NCBI RefSeq assembly: GCF_003024525.3
Contig: NZ_CP035934.2
Location: 1,240,001 to 1,304,000, forward strand
Direction of reading: 5' to 3'
Origin: Acinetobacter cumulans
GTDB taxonomy: Bacteria > Pseudomonadota > Gammaproteobacteria > Pseudomonadales > Moraxellaceae
DNA length: 64,000 bases
The notes under the pieces are model-generated. The model had not been told where the DNA came from, searched no databases, and saw only the letters and a list, made by a program, of their open reading frames with translations. This document shows positions 16,999 through 25,257 of this stretch, piece by piece. Each line of letters begins with the position of its first letter. Positions within the stretch are counted from its first letter, which is position 1. The translations under genes and the position numbers were made by a program.

Positions 16999-17730
16999 TT
17001 AAATGCCCAATACAACTTGATAAGGTTTAAATCCTTCAAGTACAGCTTCAGAAACCAACTGGATAAATGCTTCAGTTTTTCCATAAGCCATCCATTGATC
17101 TAGGGCCTCATAGTAGGCCAATCGGTTTTCAACTGTTATTACACAAGGGGGATAACCAGCTTTAAGCAATTCAAGATTCATCAATAGACGTGATGTACGG
17201 CCATTGCCATCAATGAATGGATGAATACCTACAAAATCAGCATGTACTTTGGCTGCACGTTCGATAGGATGAAATTTATGTGCGTCATTACTATACCAAT
17301 CAACTAGCTGAGCCATCTTGTCATTTAATAATGTGTAATCAAGCGGGGTAGACGTGGCACCAGAGATTAGGACATTTTGTTGGCGATAGCGGCCAGCATT
17401 ATCATCATCAATATTTTTTAAAATGAGTTGATGGATATTGCGAATTTGCCATTCAGAAAATGGTTCTTCTTTTCGAATAATATCTTCAACGTAATAAATA
17501 GCGTTTCTATGGTTAATTGCCTCGAAGTGTTCTCTTAATGCCTTCCCACCGACAGTTATGCCTTCTAACACGACTTTTGTTTCTAGCAATGTAAGTGTAT
17601 TGCCTTCAATTGCATTCGAATGATAGGTCCATCGTACAATAAGATCTTCTTGTAAATTTTTTACTATAGCTGGTGATAGGGGGCGATGCTGATCTAATTT
17701 ATTTTTTAAATCATCAATAATTTCAAACAT
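16999..17730 (-). CDS. Fic/DOC family protein, class II (copy 2)
   Basis: 243 residues and nearly identical to the protein at 2470-3201; differences cluster near the N-terminus (MFEIIDDLKNKLDQ versus MFENIDALKRKLDQ) and in a loop (STPLDYT versus TTPPDYT). The inhibitory SNAIEGN and catalytic HPFIDGNGRTSR are intact, so both copies should be active and self-inhibited. The upstream region is also related to that of copy 1. The two genes are direct repeats bracketing about 13.8 kb of efflux, sulfur and arsenic genes. Confidence 0.9.
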   Translation of the reverse strand: MFEIIDDLKNKLDQHRPLSPAIVKNLQEDLIVRWTYHSNAIEGNTLTLLETKVVLEGITVGGKALREHFEAINHRNAIYYVEDIIRKEEPFSEWQIRNIHQLILKNIDDDNAGRYRQQNVLISGATSTPLDYTLLNDKMAQLVDWYSNDAHKFHPIERAAKVHADFVGIHPFIDGNGRTSRLLMNLELLKAGYPPCVITVENRLAYYEALDQWMAYGKTEAFIQLVSEAVLEGFKPYQVVLGI

Positions 17731-17786
17731 TACCTTGTCCCTGAATGTGTCTAAAAGAATGATACATCAAAAAAGAATATTGAAGA

Positions 17787-17805
17787 AATGATATGTTATA
17801 TCATT
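17787..17805. promoter_or_regulatory. Dyad upstream of fic copy 2
   Basis: AATGATA-N5-TATCATT is a perfect 7-bp dyad 57 bases before the fic start, at the same place as the imperfect dyad of copy 1 (3262-3280). It is a candidate operator. Confidence 0.4.
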
Positions 17806-17848
17806 CCTATTTATGGTGCTTTTAATATTGATATAATCAGTACATCAT

Positions 17849-17928
17849 TTCAAATCCTGAATTAGGATTTGAACAAGATTTCTAAGTGATTCAATACACT
17901 AAATCTGATTTGGATCAAAATTTGGTCA
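17849..17928. repeat. Att-like repeat, copy C
   Basis: A perfect 10-bp stem TTCAAATCCT / AGGATTTGAA (loop 5) is followed by CACTAAATCTGAT (17897-17909) and by two near-direct repeats, TTTGGATCA and TTTGGTCA. The order equals that of copy A at 3318-3399, where the direct repeats read TTGGGTAC instead. Confidence 0.45.
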
Positions 17929-18072
17929 ATAAATTTCAAATTAGCAATATGAAAAAAGTAAATAATATTTATACGGTATTTTTTACGGTAAAGCTCAATG
18001 GACTTTTGTTTTTATCAATATAAAACAATATGATAGCAGCAGATTCCGGTGCGCGCTGAGCGCACCAAATTT

Positions 18073-18101
18073 AAAAAAGAGCCAATATTGGCTATTTTTT
18101 T
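18073..18101 (-). terminator. Bidirectional terminator of the acyltransferase gene
   Basis: The palindrome AGCCAATATTGGCT is flanked by A-run and T-run (AAAAAAG... / ...ATTTTTTTA). It lies just after the stop of the leftward acyltransferase gene. Confidence 0.75.
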
Positions 18102-18105
18102 ATTT

Positions 18106-18642
18106 CTAAATATCCCAGCGCCGATTTACAGATGTTCCAGCATTATTATAATGAATGACTTTGGCATAGTTACCCACGGCTGTCGCATTTTCAGGAATAT
18201 CTTTAGTGACGACACTGCCTGCGCCAATGGTTGCGTTATTGCCAATACGGACATCATCGATGATGCAGACATTGGGACCAATATATACATTGTTTCCAAT
18301 GATTGCTGCTTGTTTGCCACCATTGGCGCCAATAGTCGTAAATTGAGAAAGATTGACATTGTTACCAATAATGGTTGTCGGGTTGACGACCAGCGGGCCG
18401 CCGTGTCCGATATACAGCCCATAGCCAATTTGAGTCGTACAGTGGATATCTATACTGTATTTCTTCTTTTTATAATAAAAAACAGGGTAGGCCACTTTGC
18501 GCCAAGGCGATTGAGGACTGGCAAGACGCAACCAAACACTAAAATTAAAACCACGGTTAAACAAATAATTTTTAATAAACGACTTCCAACTGGTGTTACC
18601 ACAGTAGCGATAGAGGTCACTTAAAATAAGTTTGGATAACAT
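18106..18642 (-). CDS. Serine acetyltransferase-like hexapeptide acyltransferase
   Basis: 178 residues from ATG 18642 (a GTG at 18654 would add four). The C-terminal two thirds are left-handed beta-helix repeats (IGYGLYIGHGGPLVVNPT, IIGNNVYIGPNVCI, RIGNNATIGAGSVVTKDI), with the HGG and GANGG loops typical of serine-acetyltransferase-like enzymes. The short N-terminal helical part (SDLYRYCGNTSWKSF) resembles small acyltransferases of polysaccharide loci rather than CysE. It may acetylate a surface sugar. It is monocistronic. Confidence 0.8.
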   Translation of the reverse strand: MLSKLILSDLYRYCGNTSWKSFIKNYLFNRGFNFSVWLRLASPQSPWRKVAYPVFYYKKKKYSIDIHCTTQIGYGLYIGHGGPLVVNPTTIIGNNVNLSQFTTIGANGGKQAAIIGNNVYIGPNVCIIDDVRIGNNATIGAGSVVTKDIPENATAVGNYAKVIHYNNAGTSVNRRWDI

Positions 18643-18779
18643 GGTTAAATTCACTACACAATATTAGAGATAGGGCTGTCAATATACAGTTTGCAAATTG
18701 ATTATAGTTAAAAATAAGCAAGCAATTGTTCTCTTAAAATGAAAATAAAACAATTGCTGTTTATTTGTACAAATGTATG

Positions 18780-18968
18780 GAAGTGTCACAGCTACTTGCG
18801 GGCAATCTGTTACAGGCATATATTGATTTTACAGTAGGTCGAAACATAAAGTAGACGCTACAAAGTAGTTGGACGGATCAATGACAGCTCGTTTTGAGTT
18901 TGCTAGTTCAAACAATACAATCAGCACTAGCCTTCCAACATAAAGCCCGCCAATGTGCGGGCTTTTTT
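18780..18968 (+). ncRNA. Candidate small RNA ending at an orphan terminator
   Basis: Sequence in front of the strong terminator at 18942-18968 has no open reading frame and the nearest upstream gene points the other way. The 5' limit given is a guess, since no consensus promoter was identified with confidence. I do not recognise a known family. Confidence 0.3.
18942..18968 (+). terminator. Strong orphan intrinsic terminator
   Basis: AAAGCCCGC-N6-GCGGGCTTT is a perfect 9-bp stem followed by TTT, the classic intrinsic pattern. Confidence 0.88.
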
Positions 18969-19191
18969 AATATATGAATGTATATAAAGTGAAAACTGAT
19001 GGGTCAGATTTATATAAGAATTGTCATACAATATTAATTTATTCAAACTATGTCATTGATATATCATTTTTAAAATTAAGAAAAGTTACATTGCCATGAA
19101 ATCTAACATTTTCTTTGTGGTTGATTTTTTGTCATGTGATATAAACCTAAATAGCTAGACGACGTTAATAATTGAAGAAGGAAGTAGGGAA

Positions 19192-19413
19192 ATGATAAAA
19201 ATGATTGATATTAAAGTGAAAGATCAATATAGCCAAATTCTTGATGCAAAAGCAGTTTTGAGTACGCGTCTAATGGAGCAAGCTGAGGCTGGCACACCTG
19301 TATTTCAACATATTGATCATATTTTTGTGAATGGTGAAATGATTCAACCCAGCATTGAATTTTTGTATGAAAGCCAAAACTCATCCAGTATTTATAAAGT
19401 GATTGAAGCTTAA
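19192..19413 (+). CDS. Small hypothetical protein
   Basis: 73 residues, soluble and unrecognised (MIKMIDIKVKDQYSQILDAK...). AAGGAAG precedes ATG 19192 by about 7 bases; an ATG three codons later is possible. It ends just before a clear terminator, so it is expressed as a single small gene. A C-terminal beta/alpha pattern is suggested, but no function can be given. Confidence 0.65.
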   Translation: MIKMIDIKVKDQYSQILDAKAVLSTRLMEQAEAGTPVFQHIDHIFVNGEMIQPSIEFLYESQNSSSIYKVIEA

Positions 19414-19443
19414 ATTGATTCAATCATCAGTGGAATGAATATT

Positions 19444-19471
19444 AAAAAGCTCCCTATGTAGGGAGCTTTTT
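19444..19471. terminator. Bidirectional terminator
   Basis: AAAAGCTCCCT-ATGT-AGGGAGCTTTT, a perfect stem with flanking A and T runs, between convergent genes ending at 19413 and 19499. Confidence 0.88.
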
Positions 19472-19498
19472 AATATTTATAGGTGTTGCCAGTTTGGT

Positions 19499-19849
19499 TT
19501 ATTCATTGATGAGCTGTAGTTGGACATCATAACGTGCAAATTCTTGAATAACTGTATCTAAGACTTGTTGTGCTTCAGGCGTTGTTGGTAACAAATCAAG
19601 TTCAGTATTTTGAGCACTGTCAAAGCATTCAATTTTTTCAATAAGCCAGCGTTGTTCATTGGCCGTGCTATTGATAATAATACGACGTGCCTGTAATTGA
19701 TCATTGGCTTGTCGTGGCAAAACATACGTAATAGCCAGTTGAATGTCTTGCTGTTCATCAGCAGGGCTTAAAAAGGTAATCACCCAATTACCAATTTTAC
19801 TCAATTGAGTCGGATGGTCAAAAGGGTCAAACTCAAATAAAACGGCCAT
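19499..19849 (-). CDS. Conserved-looking hypothetical protein
   Basis: 116 residues, acidic, without signal or membrane segments. It begins MAVLFEFDPFDHPTQLSKIG and looks like a small alpha/beta protein. I do not recognise the family. It shares a terminator with the convergent small gene. Confidence 0.65.
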   Translation of the reverse strand: MAVLFEFDPFDHPTQLSKIGNWVITFLSPADEQQDIQLAITYVLPRQANDQLQARRIIINSTANEQRWLIEKIECFDSAQNTELDLLPTTPEAQQVLDTVIQEFARYDVQLQLINE

Positions 19850-20078
19850 GCGTCATGCTCTTAAAAAACTATGCTATCTATGCCAAATATTAAAATAAAA
19901 CCCCATTAGCATTAAGTCGTAGCATGAAATGCCACTTTCGCTTATTTGCATAGAATTAATCCTATTTTAGCCAAATTAAAAGTTTTCAGCAGTCACAAGT
20001 ATAAAAAATGAGAGCTTTTATAAATAAGAAATAATATAAAAGCTCTAACAGTGAAGTGCTAAAGTTAAATTGATTGGC

Positions 20079-20702
20079 TCAATTCGAAGCTAAGGTATAC
20101 ATACTGGAATTCACATATTTTAAGGCCATATTGAGCTGTGCAGGCTGAATGCGTGATTCTTGTAAATGCGTCATCCACTGCATTTGGCACGTTTTTAATT
20201 CATTTGGATGTTGTGTATTGTGAATTTTTTCAATTAATCGTTTCGCCATCAGTCCGCAGTATTGTTGAAGCTGTTGAGTCATAAACTCTTTTAGTTCATT
20301 TAAGCTTGAAGCATGCATACGTACCAGATTACTGTCATTTGAGTTAGATCGTCTCAGTGGCATAGTGTCCGTTATTACGCAAGTTTGATCATTATATATG
20401 ACTGGTTCATGCAGTTGGCTTGGAAGCTCTGAAGTTGGTATTGGTGTTTCAGTTGACGTATTTTGAATTGTCGGTGGCGTATCTGTCGCGGTGTGTAATG
20501 ATCCTTTAGTATGTATTAGACCTAATTCTAATAGTTGTTGGATTAATTCAGGCGTGGCAATTCGATGTTGCATTGATGGATTCATTGCATTGAAGTCATC
20601 TGATCCAATAAGTAGCAAGAGTTGACGTTGTTTGGCATTTAATGCTAAATCACGTAATTTGATGGTGCGAAAACCAAGTTCGGTTTTATAAAAACGAGAC
20701 AT
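20079..20702 (-). CDS. Hypothetical protein with possible N-terminal helical domain
   Basis: 207 residues. The N-terminus (TELGFRTIKLRDLALNAKQRQLLLLIGSDDF and the following PELIQQLLELGLI) looks like a helix-turn-helix-like module seen in Acinetobacter hypothetical proteins. The middle (about 85-115) is Thr/Pro-rich and probably disordered. The C-terminal third is helical (QLQQYCGLMAKRLIEKIHN). No enzymatic motif is visible. Confidence 0.65.
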   Translation of the reverse strand: MSRFYKTELGFRTIKLRDLALNAKQRQLLLLIGSDDFNAMNPSMQHRIATPELIQQLLELGLIHTKGSLHTATDTPPTIQNTSTETPIPTSELPSQLHEPVIYNDQTCVITDTMPLRRSNSNDSNLVRMHASSLNELKEFMTQQLQQYCGLMAKRLIEKIHNTQHPNELKTCQMQWMTHLQESRIQPAQLNMALKYVNSSMYTLASN

Positions 20703-20801
20703 ACCTTAATTTATTCCCCCAATAAATTAAGGCATATCCTATTGTGTGAAAATTACACTAAAATGACAGTTTGATGAATGGTTATTTGATTTTTAACAAT
20801 T

Positions 20802-21500
20802 TTATAGTGTGCTTACTGAGGAATTTTCCAAAGCTTTACGTAAGTACGGGTCTAAATCCTCTTGACGCATGAGCCACTGTACATAGTCTGCCGGAAGTTC
20901 AGAAATTGCAGTACCTCGGTGTTTACCAAAATTAATACTACGTGGAATGCGGGCATCTTCTGAAATGGTATAAAGCGATTCCAAATCATTAATTTTGAGT
21001 TGGTGCACAATATGCATCAAAATATTTGCTGTTAAAATAATATCCATATCCGCACGGTGTGCTTTGCGAATCATTTCACGTGCTTTTTCACTACCTTTAC
21101 TAATCATATAAATGAGTGCAGAAATATTATGTGCTTCTGCATCTGGCCACACACGACGTGCTAGGGCAAGTGTACAAATGGCTTTAAGATTTGAAGTATC
21201 TACACCACACTTTTCTAAAGCGCGAAGATCATAATCAATGTTATGGCCAATAATATAGTTGGTTTCTTTCGGCAGCTGAAAACTACTGTAATGAGGCATA
21301 CCAACCAAGTCTGATTCTAAAATATGATGCACAGCCATTGCCGCAAATGAAATTGGCTCATCAACTGAATAGAGTTGATCAAAAACTTTTGTTTTGTCTA
21401 AGCTGAGTTTGCCATTTTGGATTTCAATTGGAGCGTATGCAATTTCAATGGGCTGACCATTTAATGTATGTGTTTCTGTATCAAGAATAATGGCTTGCAT
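20802..21500 (-). CDS. 3'-5' exonuclease, ExoX-like DEDDh family
   Basis: 232 residues from ATG 21500; further in-frame upstream codons exist but the exonuclease motif starts right at this ATG. Motif I is ILDTET (Asp7, Glu9), motif II is GHNIDYDLRAL (Asp89 or Asp91), and motif III is HRADMD (His148, Asp153), giving a DEDDh nuclease. The C-terminal part (INFGKHRGTAISELPADY, then WLMRQ) is the small FGKHRG domain also found at the end of ExoX-like proteins. It probably degrades DNA ends in repair. Confidence 0.85.
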   Translation of the reverse strand: MQAIILDTETHTLNGQPIEIAYAPIEIQNGKLSLDKTKVFDQLYSVDEPISFAAMAVHHILESDLVGMPHYSSFQLPKETNYIIGHNIDYDLRALEKCGVDTSNLKAICTLALARRVWPDAEAHNISALIYMISKGSEKAREMIRKAHRADMDIILTANILMHIVHQLKINDLESLYTISEDARIPRSINFGKHRGTAISELPADYVQWLMRQEDLDPYLRKALENSSVSTL

Positions 21501-21959
21501 GCCCAAATCCAAAAGCAAAATGAATATGCTCAATCTATCATTTGCAGAGAATACTGACAAACCAAACTGCACTGAATGACCTGATATTGCCCAGTATTTG
21601 CTGAAAATATAACTCAATCTCTGCGCATTTTTGAGCATAATGTAGCTGAGTACATTGAATTAAAAGAAGATCGAACAAAAAACTTAGAAAAATGTGATGC
21701 TAAATACAACATATAGGTGCTAGTGATCAGCGCGGTAAAGATGGCTGTGGAATGGAATTTATTCAGATCTTTATTCAAACATGATTTTCTCAGCTCATCT
21801 GATCAATGAGCATTTTAAATGCGAGCAGATGATTTTGATGAGGCGCGTACACTTATAACAGCCAAGCTGTCATTGATCTTAAATACTCTTGTGTTGGTGA
21901 GCACTGACAGGGTATATATAAAATCAGAAGATGAAAACAACAACAAGGAAGGGCTCAAA
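21501..21959. other. Divergent gap between exonuclease and lipase
   Basis: About 460 bases. A hairpin GCTCAT-N7-ATGAGC lies at 21793-21811. An in-frame stretch upstream of the lipase start and one upstream of the exonuclease start show no family similarity. It probably carries both promoters. Confidence 0.4.
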
Positions 21960-23216
21960 ATGAAAAAACATGTTTTAGCTGTGTTAATCGGCAGTTCTAT
22001 TTTATTAACGGCATGTGGTGGCGGTGATGGTGGTGAGTCCACTTATGTCATTGATGATGGAGTCCCTAAAAATAATATTGTAGCTCCAGTGGTTAAAACA
22101 ACAGGCTATACCGATGCTAGTCAAACAGCAGATAATCTTTTAGCGTCTGTTAGTTCAGACAAGTTATTGATGACGTATAAAATGTTAGGTGTAAATGGAA
22201 AAGAGACGCAAGCAACAGCTCTAGTTTTCACGCCAAAGACAGTTAAACCTGCAGGGGGATGGCCGATTGTTGCTTGGGCACATGGAACTACGGGTGTGGC
22301 AGATATGTGTGCACCGAGTCAACAGGGCTTAAAAGGCAATGAATATTTAATACAAGGTCTTTTGGCTGCAGGTTATGCAGTGGTTGCGCCTGATTATGAA
22401 GGACTTGGTGAGCCGAGTGGCCGTGAACCGCATCCATTTTTAAATTTAAAAAGTGAAGCATTTTCAATTACAGATGCGGTGGTTGCTGCGCGTAATTATC
22501 TGGGCAATACCACAGAAAATAGATGGCTGGTCGTTGGACATTCCCAAGGAGGGCAAGCGGCCTTAGGTGCAGCACAATATGCATCACGTGCACAACTCAA
22601 TTATAAAGGGGCAATTGCTGTGGCACCAGCATCGTTCCTTGGTTCTGTACTAACCTTAGGGGAAGGTTCTACTAAAAATATGACAGATCCAACAGAAATA
22701 ATTAAAACGCTCGCTTCTTTAGATACTTTTACATCTTTGATTACAGCAGGGCTAAAAAATCAGTATCCGAATTTGCAATATAACCAAGTCTTTAAATCAC
22801 CCACAGATTTAATTGCTGCAAAAGCAGAATCACTATGCTCTGATAAATTGGGGGATGCTTTAGGTGGGGCAATGGGGCAATATTTTCAACTCAATATGAA
22901 TCTGACAAATTACCCACGAACACAGACAGATTTCATGACGAATGTTCCTGAAGTAAAGGACTTTTTGGTCAATGGTTCACAGCCACTAAAAACCGTTATT
23001 AAAACCCCGATTATTATTTACCAAGGAACACTGGATCCAACTGTACCACGCCAAGTGACGGACACTTTGGTGAAGTCAGCACCTGCAGGTACAACGATTA
23101 GTTATAAAACGGATGATGCTCTTCCAGAGACAAGTAAGTGGGATCACATTACAGCCTATTCTTTAAATTTGGGTAATATTGTGAAAGATGTGCAATCTCT
23201 AATGCCAATTCAATAA
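21960..23216 (+). CDS. Lipase-type alpha/beta hydrolase, lipoprotein
   Basis: 418 residues from ATG 21960 (AAGGAAGGG upstream). The lipobox LTAC gives Cys19 as the lipidation site, followed by a Gly-rich linker, so it is membrane-anchored or outer-membrane exposed. The nucleophile elbow is GHSQGG (Ser195). Likely acid and base are in GTLDPTVP and KWDHIT near the C-terminus. The sequence style (WPIVAWAHGTTGVADMCAPS) fits secretory lipase/esterase families. The substrate is unknown. It is monocistronic with its own terminator. Confidence 0.85.
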   Translation: MKKHVLAVLIGSSILLTACGGGDGGESTYVIDDGVPKNNIVAPVVKTTGYTDASQTADNLLASVSSDKLLMTYKMLGVNGKETQATALVFTPKTVKPAGGWPIVAWAHGTTGVADMCAPSQQGLKGNEYLIQGLLAAGYAVVAPDYEGLGEPSGREPHPFLNLKSEAFSITDAVVAARNYLGNTTENRWLVVGHSQGGQAALGAAQYASRAQLNYKGAIAVAPASFLGSVLTLGEGSTKNMTDPTEIIKTLASLDTFTSLITAGLKNQYPNLQYNQVFKSPTDLIAAKAESLCSDKLGDALGGAMGQYFQLNMNLTNYPRTQTDFMTNVPEVKDFLVNGSQPLKTVIKTPIIIYQGTLDPTVPRQVTDTLVKSAPAGTTISYKTDDALPETSKWDHITAYSLNLGNIVKDVQSLMPIQ

Positions 23217-23230
23217 GTTAATTTAACTGA

Positions 23231-23265
23231 AATGCTCATTTTTAGAATAAAGATGAGCATTTTTT
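23231..23265 (+). terminator. Terminator of the lipase gene
   Basis: AATGCTCAT-N13-ATGAGCATT is a perfect 9-bp stem followed by TTTT. Confidence 0.85.
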
Positions 23266-23371
23266 ATTGCAAACAGTACGAAGTTCATTCTCTACTTTAT
23301 AAAACTTCATGCTACAATACGCGCCAATCTTAGCACGGCTTAAAAGCCCTACATTTCATAGGACCTCGCTA

Positions 23372-24628
23372 ATGTTTGCCAATACTTCAATTGCTCAATT
23401 TGACCCAGAATTAGCTCAAGCCATCACGAACGAAGATGCGCGCCAAGAAGCTCACATTGAGCTGATCGCTTCTGAAAACTATTGCTCACCAGCTGTAATG
23501 GAAGCACAAGGTTCAAAACTTACAAACAAATATGCTGAAGGCTACCCAGGCAAACGCTACTATGGCGGTTGTGAATATGTAGACGTGATTGAACAGTTAG
23601 CGATTGATCGTGCTAAAGAACTTTTCGGCGCTGACTATGCAAACGTTCAGCCACATGCTGGTTCACAAGCAAACTCTGCTGTTTACTTAGCACTTCTTAA
23701 CCCAGGCGATACAGTATTGGGTATGAGCTTGGCTCACGGTGGTCACTTGACTCACGGTGCAAAAGTTAGCTTCTCTGGCAAAACATACAATGCAATTCAA
23801 TACGGTTTAAACCCTGAAACTGGCGAAATCGACTATGAAGAAGTTGAACGTCTAGCTGAAGAACACAAACCAAAAATGATCGTTGCTGGTTTCTCTGCAT
23901 ACAGCCAAATTGTTGACTGGCAGCGTTTCCGTGACATCGCGGACAAAGTTGGCGCTTACCTATTTGTAGATATGGCTCACGTTGCTGGTCTTGTTGCTGC
24001 TGGCGTTTACCCAAGCCCAGTACAAATTGCTGACGTAACGACTACGACTACGCACAAAACACTTCGTGGCCCACGTTCTGGCTTAATCCTTGCGAAAGCA
24101 AACGAAGAAATTGAGAAAAAATTACAATCAGCTGTATTCCCAGGCAACCAAGGTGGTCCATTGGTTCACGCTGTAGCGGCTAAAGCGATCTGCTTTAAAG
24201 AAGCAATGGCGCCTGAATACAAAACTTACCAACAACAAGTGGTTAAAAACGCGAAAGCAATGGCTGAAGTGTTGATCGCTCGCGGTTACGATGTTGTTTC
24301 TGGTGGTACTGAAAACCACTTGTTCTTATTGTCTTTAATCAAACAAGGCGATATTACAGGTAAAGAAGCGGATGCTTGGTTAGGTGCTGCTCACATTACT
24401 GTGAACAAAAACTCTGTACCAAACGACCCACGTTCTCCATTCGTAACTTCTGGTATCCGTATTGGTACACCAGCTGTAACAACTCGTGGTTTCGGCGAAG
24501 CTGAAGTACGTGAGCTTGCTGGTTGGATTGCTGACATCTTAGATAGCAAAGGTGATGAAGCGGTAATTGCTGCAGTGAAAGAAAAAGTGGCTGCAGTTTG
24601 CGCTAAATTCCCTGTTTACGCGAAATAA
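23372..24628 (+). CDS. glyA: Serine hydroxymethyltransferase
   Basis: 418 residues from ATG 23372 (AGGA 8-9 bases upstream). It converts serine and tetrahydrofolate to glycine and 5,10-methylene-tetrahydrofolate in the cytoplasm. The PLP-lysine motif [12 protein letters not shown] is present, as are the N-terminal [10 protein letters not shown] and [14 protein letters not shown] segments. Codon choice is markedly biased toward C-ending optimal codons (GAA, AAC, TTC, GGC), as expected for a highly expressed housekeeping gene. It stands alone with a strong terminator. Confidence 0.97.
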   Translation: MFANTSIAQFDPELAQAITNEDARQEAHIELIASENYCSPAVMEAQGSKLTNKYAEGYPGKRYYGGCEYVDVIEQLAIDRAKELFGADYANVQPHAGSQANSAVYLALLNPGDTVLGMSLAHGGHLTHGAKVSFSGKTYNAIQYGLNPETGEIDYEEVERLAEEHKPKMIVAGFSAYSQIVDWQRFRDIADKVGAYLFVDMAHVAGLVAAGVYPSPVQIADVTTTTTHKTLRGPRSGLILAKANEEIEKKLQSAVFPGNQGGPLVHAVAAKAICFKEAMAPEYKTYQQQVVKNAKAMAEVLIARGYDVVSGGTENHLFLLSLIKQGDITGKEADAWLGAAHITVNKNSVPNDPRSPFVTSGIRIGTPAVTTRGFGEAEVRELAGWIADILDSKGDEAVIAAVKEKVAAVCAKFPVYAK

Positions 24629-24640
24629 GTCATACTTGAG

Positions 24641-24667
24641 AAAAGCCCCCTCAAGGGGGCTTTTTTT
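24641..24667 (+). terminator. Terminator of glyA
   Basis: AAAAGCCCCC-TCAA-GGGGGCTTTTTTT, a perfect GC-rich stem with a seven-T tail. Confidence 0.93.
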
Positions 24668-24791
24668 ATGGCATGAAAAAACTCGAATGTTATCTAAACC
24701 TTTATATTTCTGTTATAAATGAATGAGTGATAACAAGAACATGAAGACCACTGCCTTGGCGTGGTCTAATAAAACTGAAGGAACTTCATAG

Positions 24792-25196
24792 ATGAATAAA
24801 CCTAATATTATTCTTTCTGAACAAGATCTACATCGTTTAGAAACAATGTTAGAGCATCAGTCTGAACTAACATTGACAATGAAACATCTTGAAGATGAAT
24901 TAGCACGTGCAGATGTAGTTGCACCACAGGATGTACCACCTAATGTGGTTAGCATGAATGCAAAAGTTTTAATTACGATAGCACCATCAATAGAAGCAAC
25001 CGAAATAACATTGGTATATCCACATGACTTTAAAGCTGAAAAAGGGCAGGTGAATGTCATTGCTCCCATTGGCGCTGCAATTTTAGGTTTAGCGGAAGGT
25101 CAAGAAATAGAGTGGCCACAACCAGACGGTCACATTATGAAAGTAAAAATTGAAAAGGTGCTATACCAGCCAGAACGGGAAGGCAACTATTTATAA
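24792..25196 (+). CDS. rnk: Rnk, regulator of nucleoside diphosphate kinase (GreA/B-like)
   Basis: 134 residues. A short N-terminal coiled part (LHRLETMLEHQSELTLTMKHLEDELARA) is followed by a GreA/GreB-type C-terminal domain (TLVYPHDFKAEKGQVNVIAPIG, AILGLAEGQEIEWP). The N-terminal part is much shorter than the Gre coiled coil, as in Rnk, which binds RNA polymerase. AAGGAA precedes the start. Confidence 0.9.
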   Translation: MNKPNIILSEQDLHRLETMLEHQSELTLTMKHLEDELARADVVAPQDVPPNVVSMNAKVLITIAPSIEATEITLVYPHDFKAEKGQVNVIAPIGAAILGLAEGQEIEWPQPDGHIMKVKIEKVLYQPEREGNYL

Positions 25197-25223
25197 GCTG
25201 CTTGTATGGCCTAGGTGAAAACT

Positions 25224-25256
25224 AAAACTCCAGATTTATGATCTGGAGTTTTTTTA
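25224..25256. terminator. Bidirectional terminator of rnk and the facing gene
   Basis: AAACTCCAGAT-TTATG-ATCTGGAGTTT with T-runs on both strands, between rnk and the leftward gene ending at 25258. Confidence 0.88.
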
Positions 25257-25257
25257 T

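Larger units (their letters stand above)
17731..18105. other. Gap upstream of fic copy 2
   Basis: It holds the fic dyad, att-like copy C, a hairpin GGTGCGC-GCTGA-GCGCACC at 18048-18066, and the terminator at 18073-18101. No open reading frame is convincing. Confidence 0.45.
18643..19191. other. 549-bp gap with an orphan terminator
   Basis: No protein-coding frame is convincing. The only strong feature is the rightward terminator at 18942-18968, which has no gene upstream on its strand; the bases before it may encode a small RNA. The part from 18970 to 19190 should hold the promoter of the small gene at 19192. Confidence 0.5.

Noticed and set aside
18049..18624. 191-codon rightward frame opposite the acyltransferase
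   Set aside because: It is the antisense of the hexapeptide repeats, which are repetitive and open in several frames; the leftward protein has clear family motifs.
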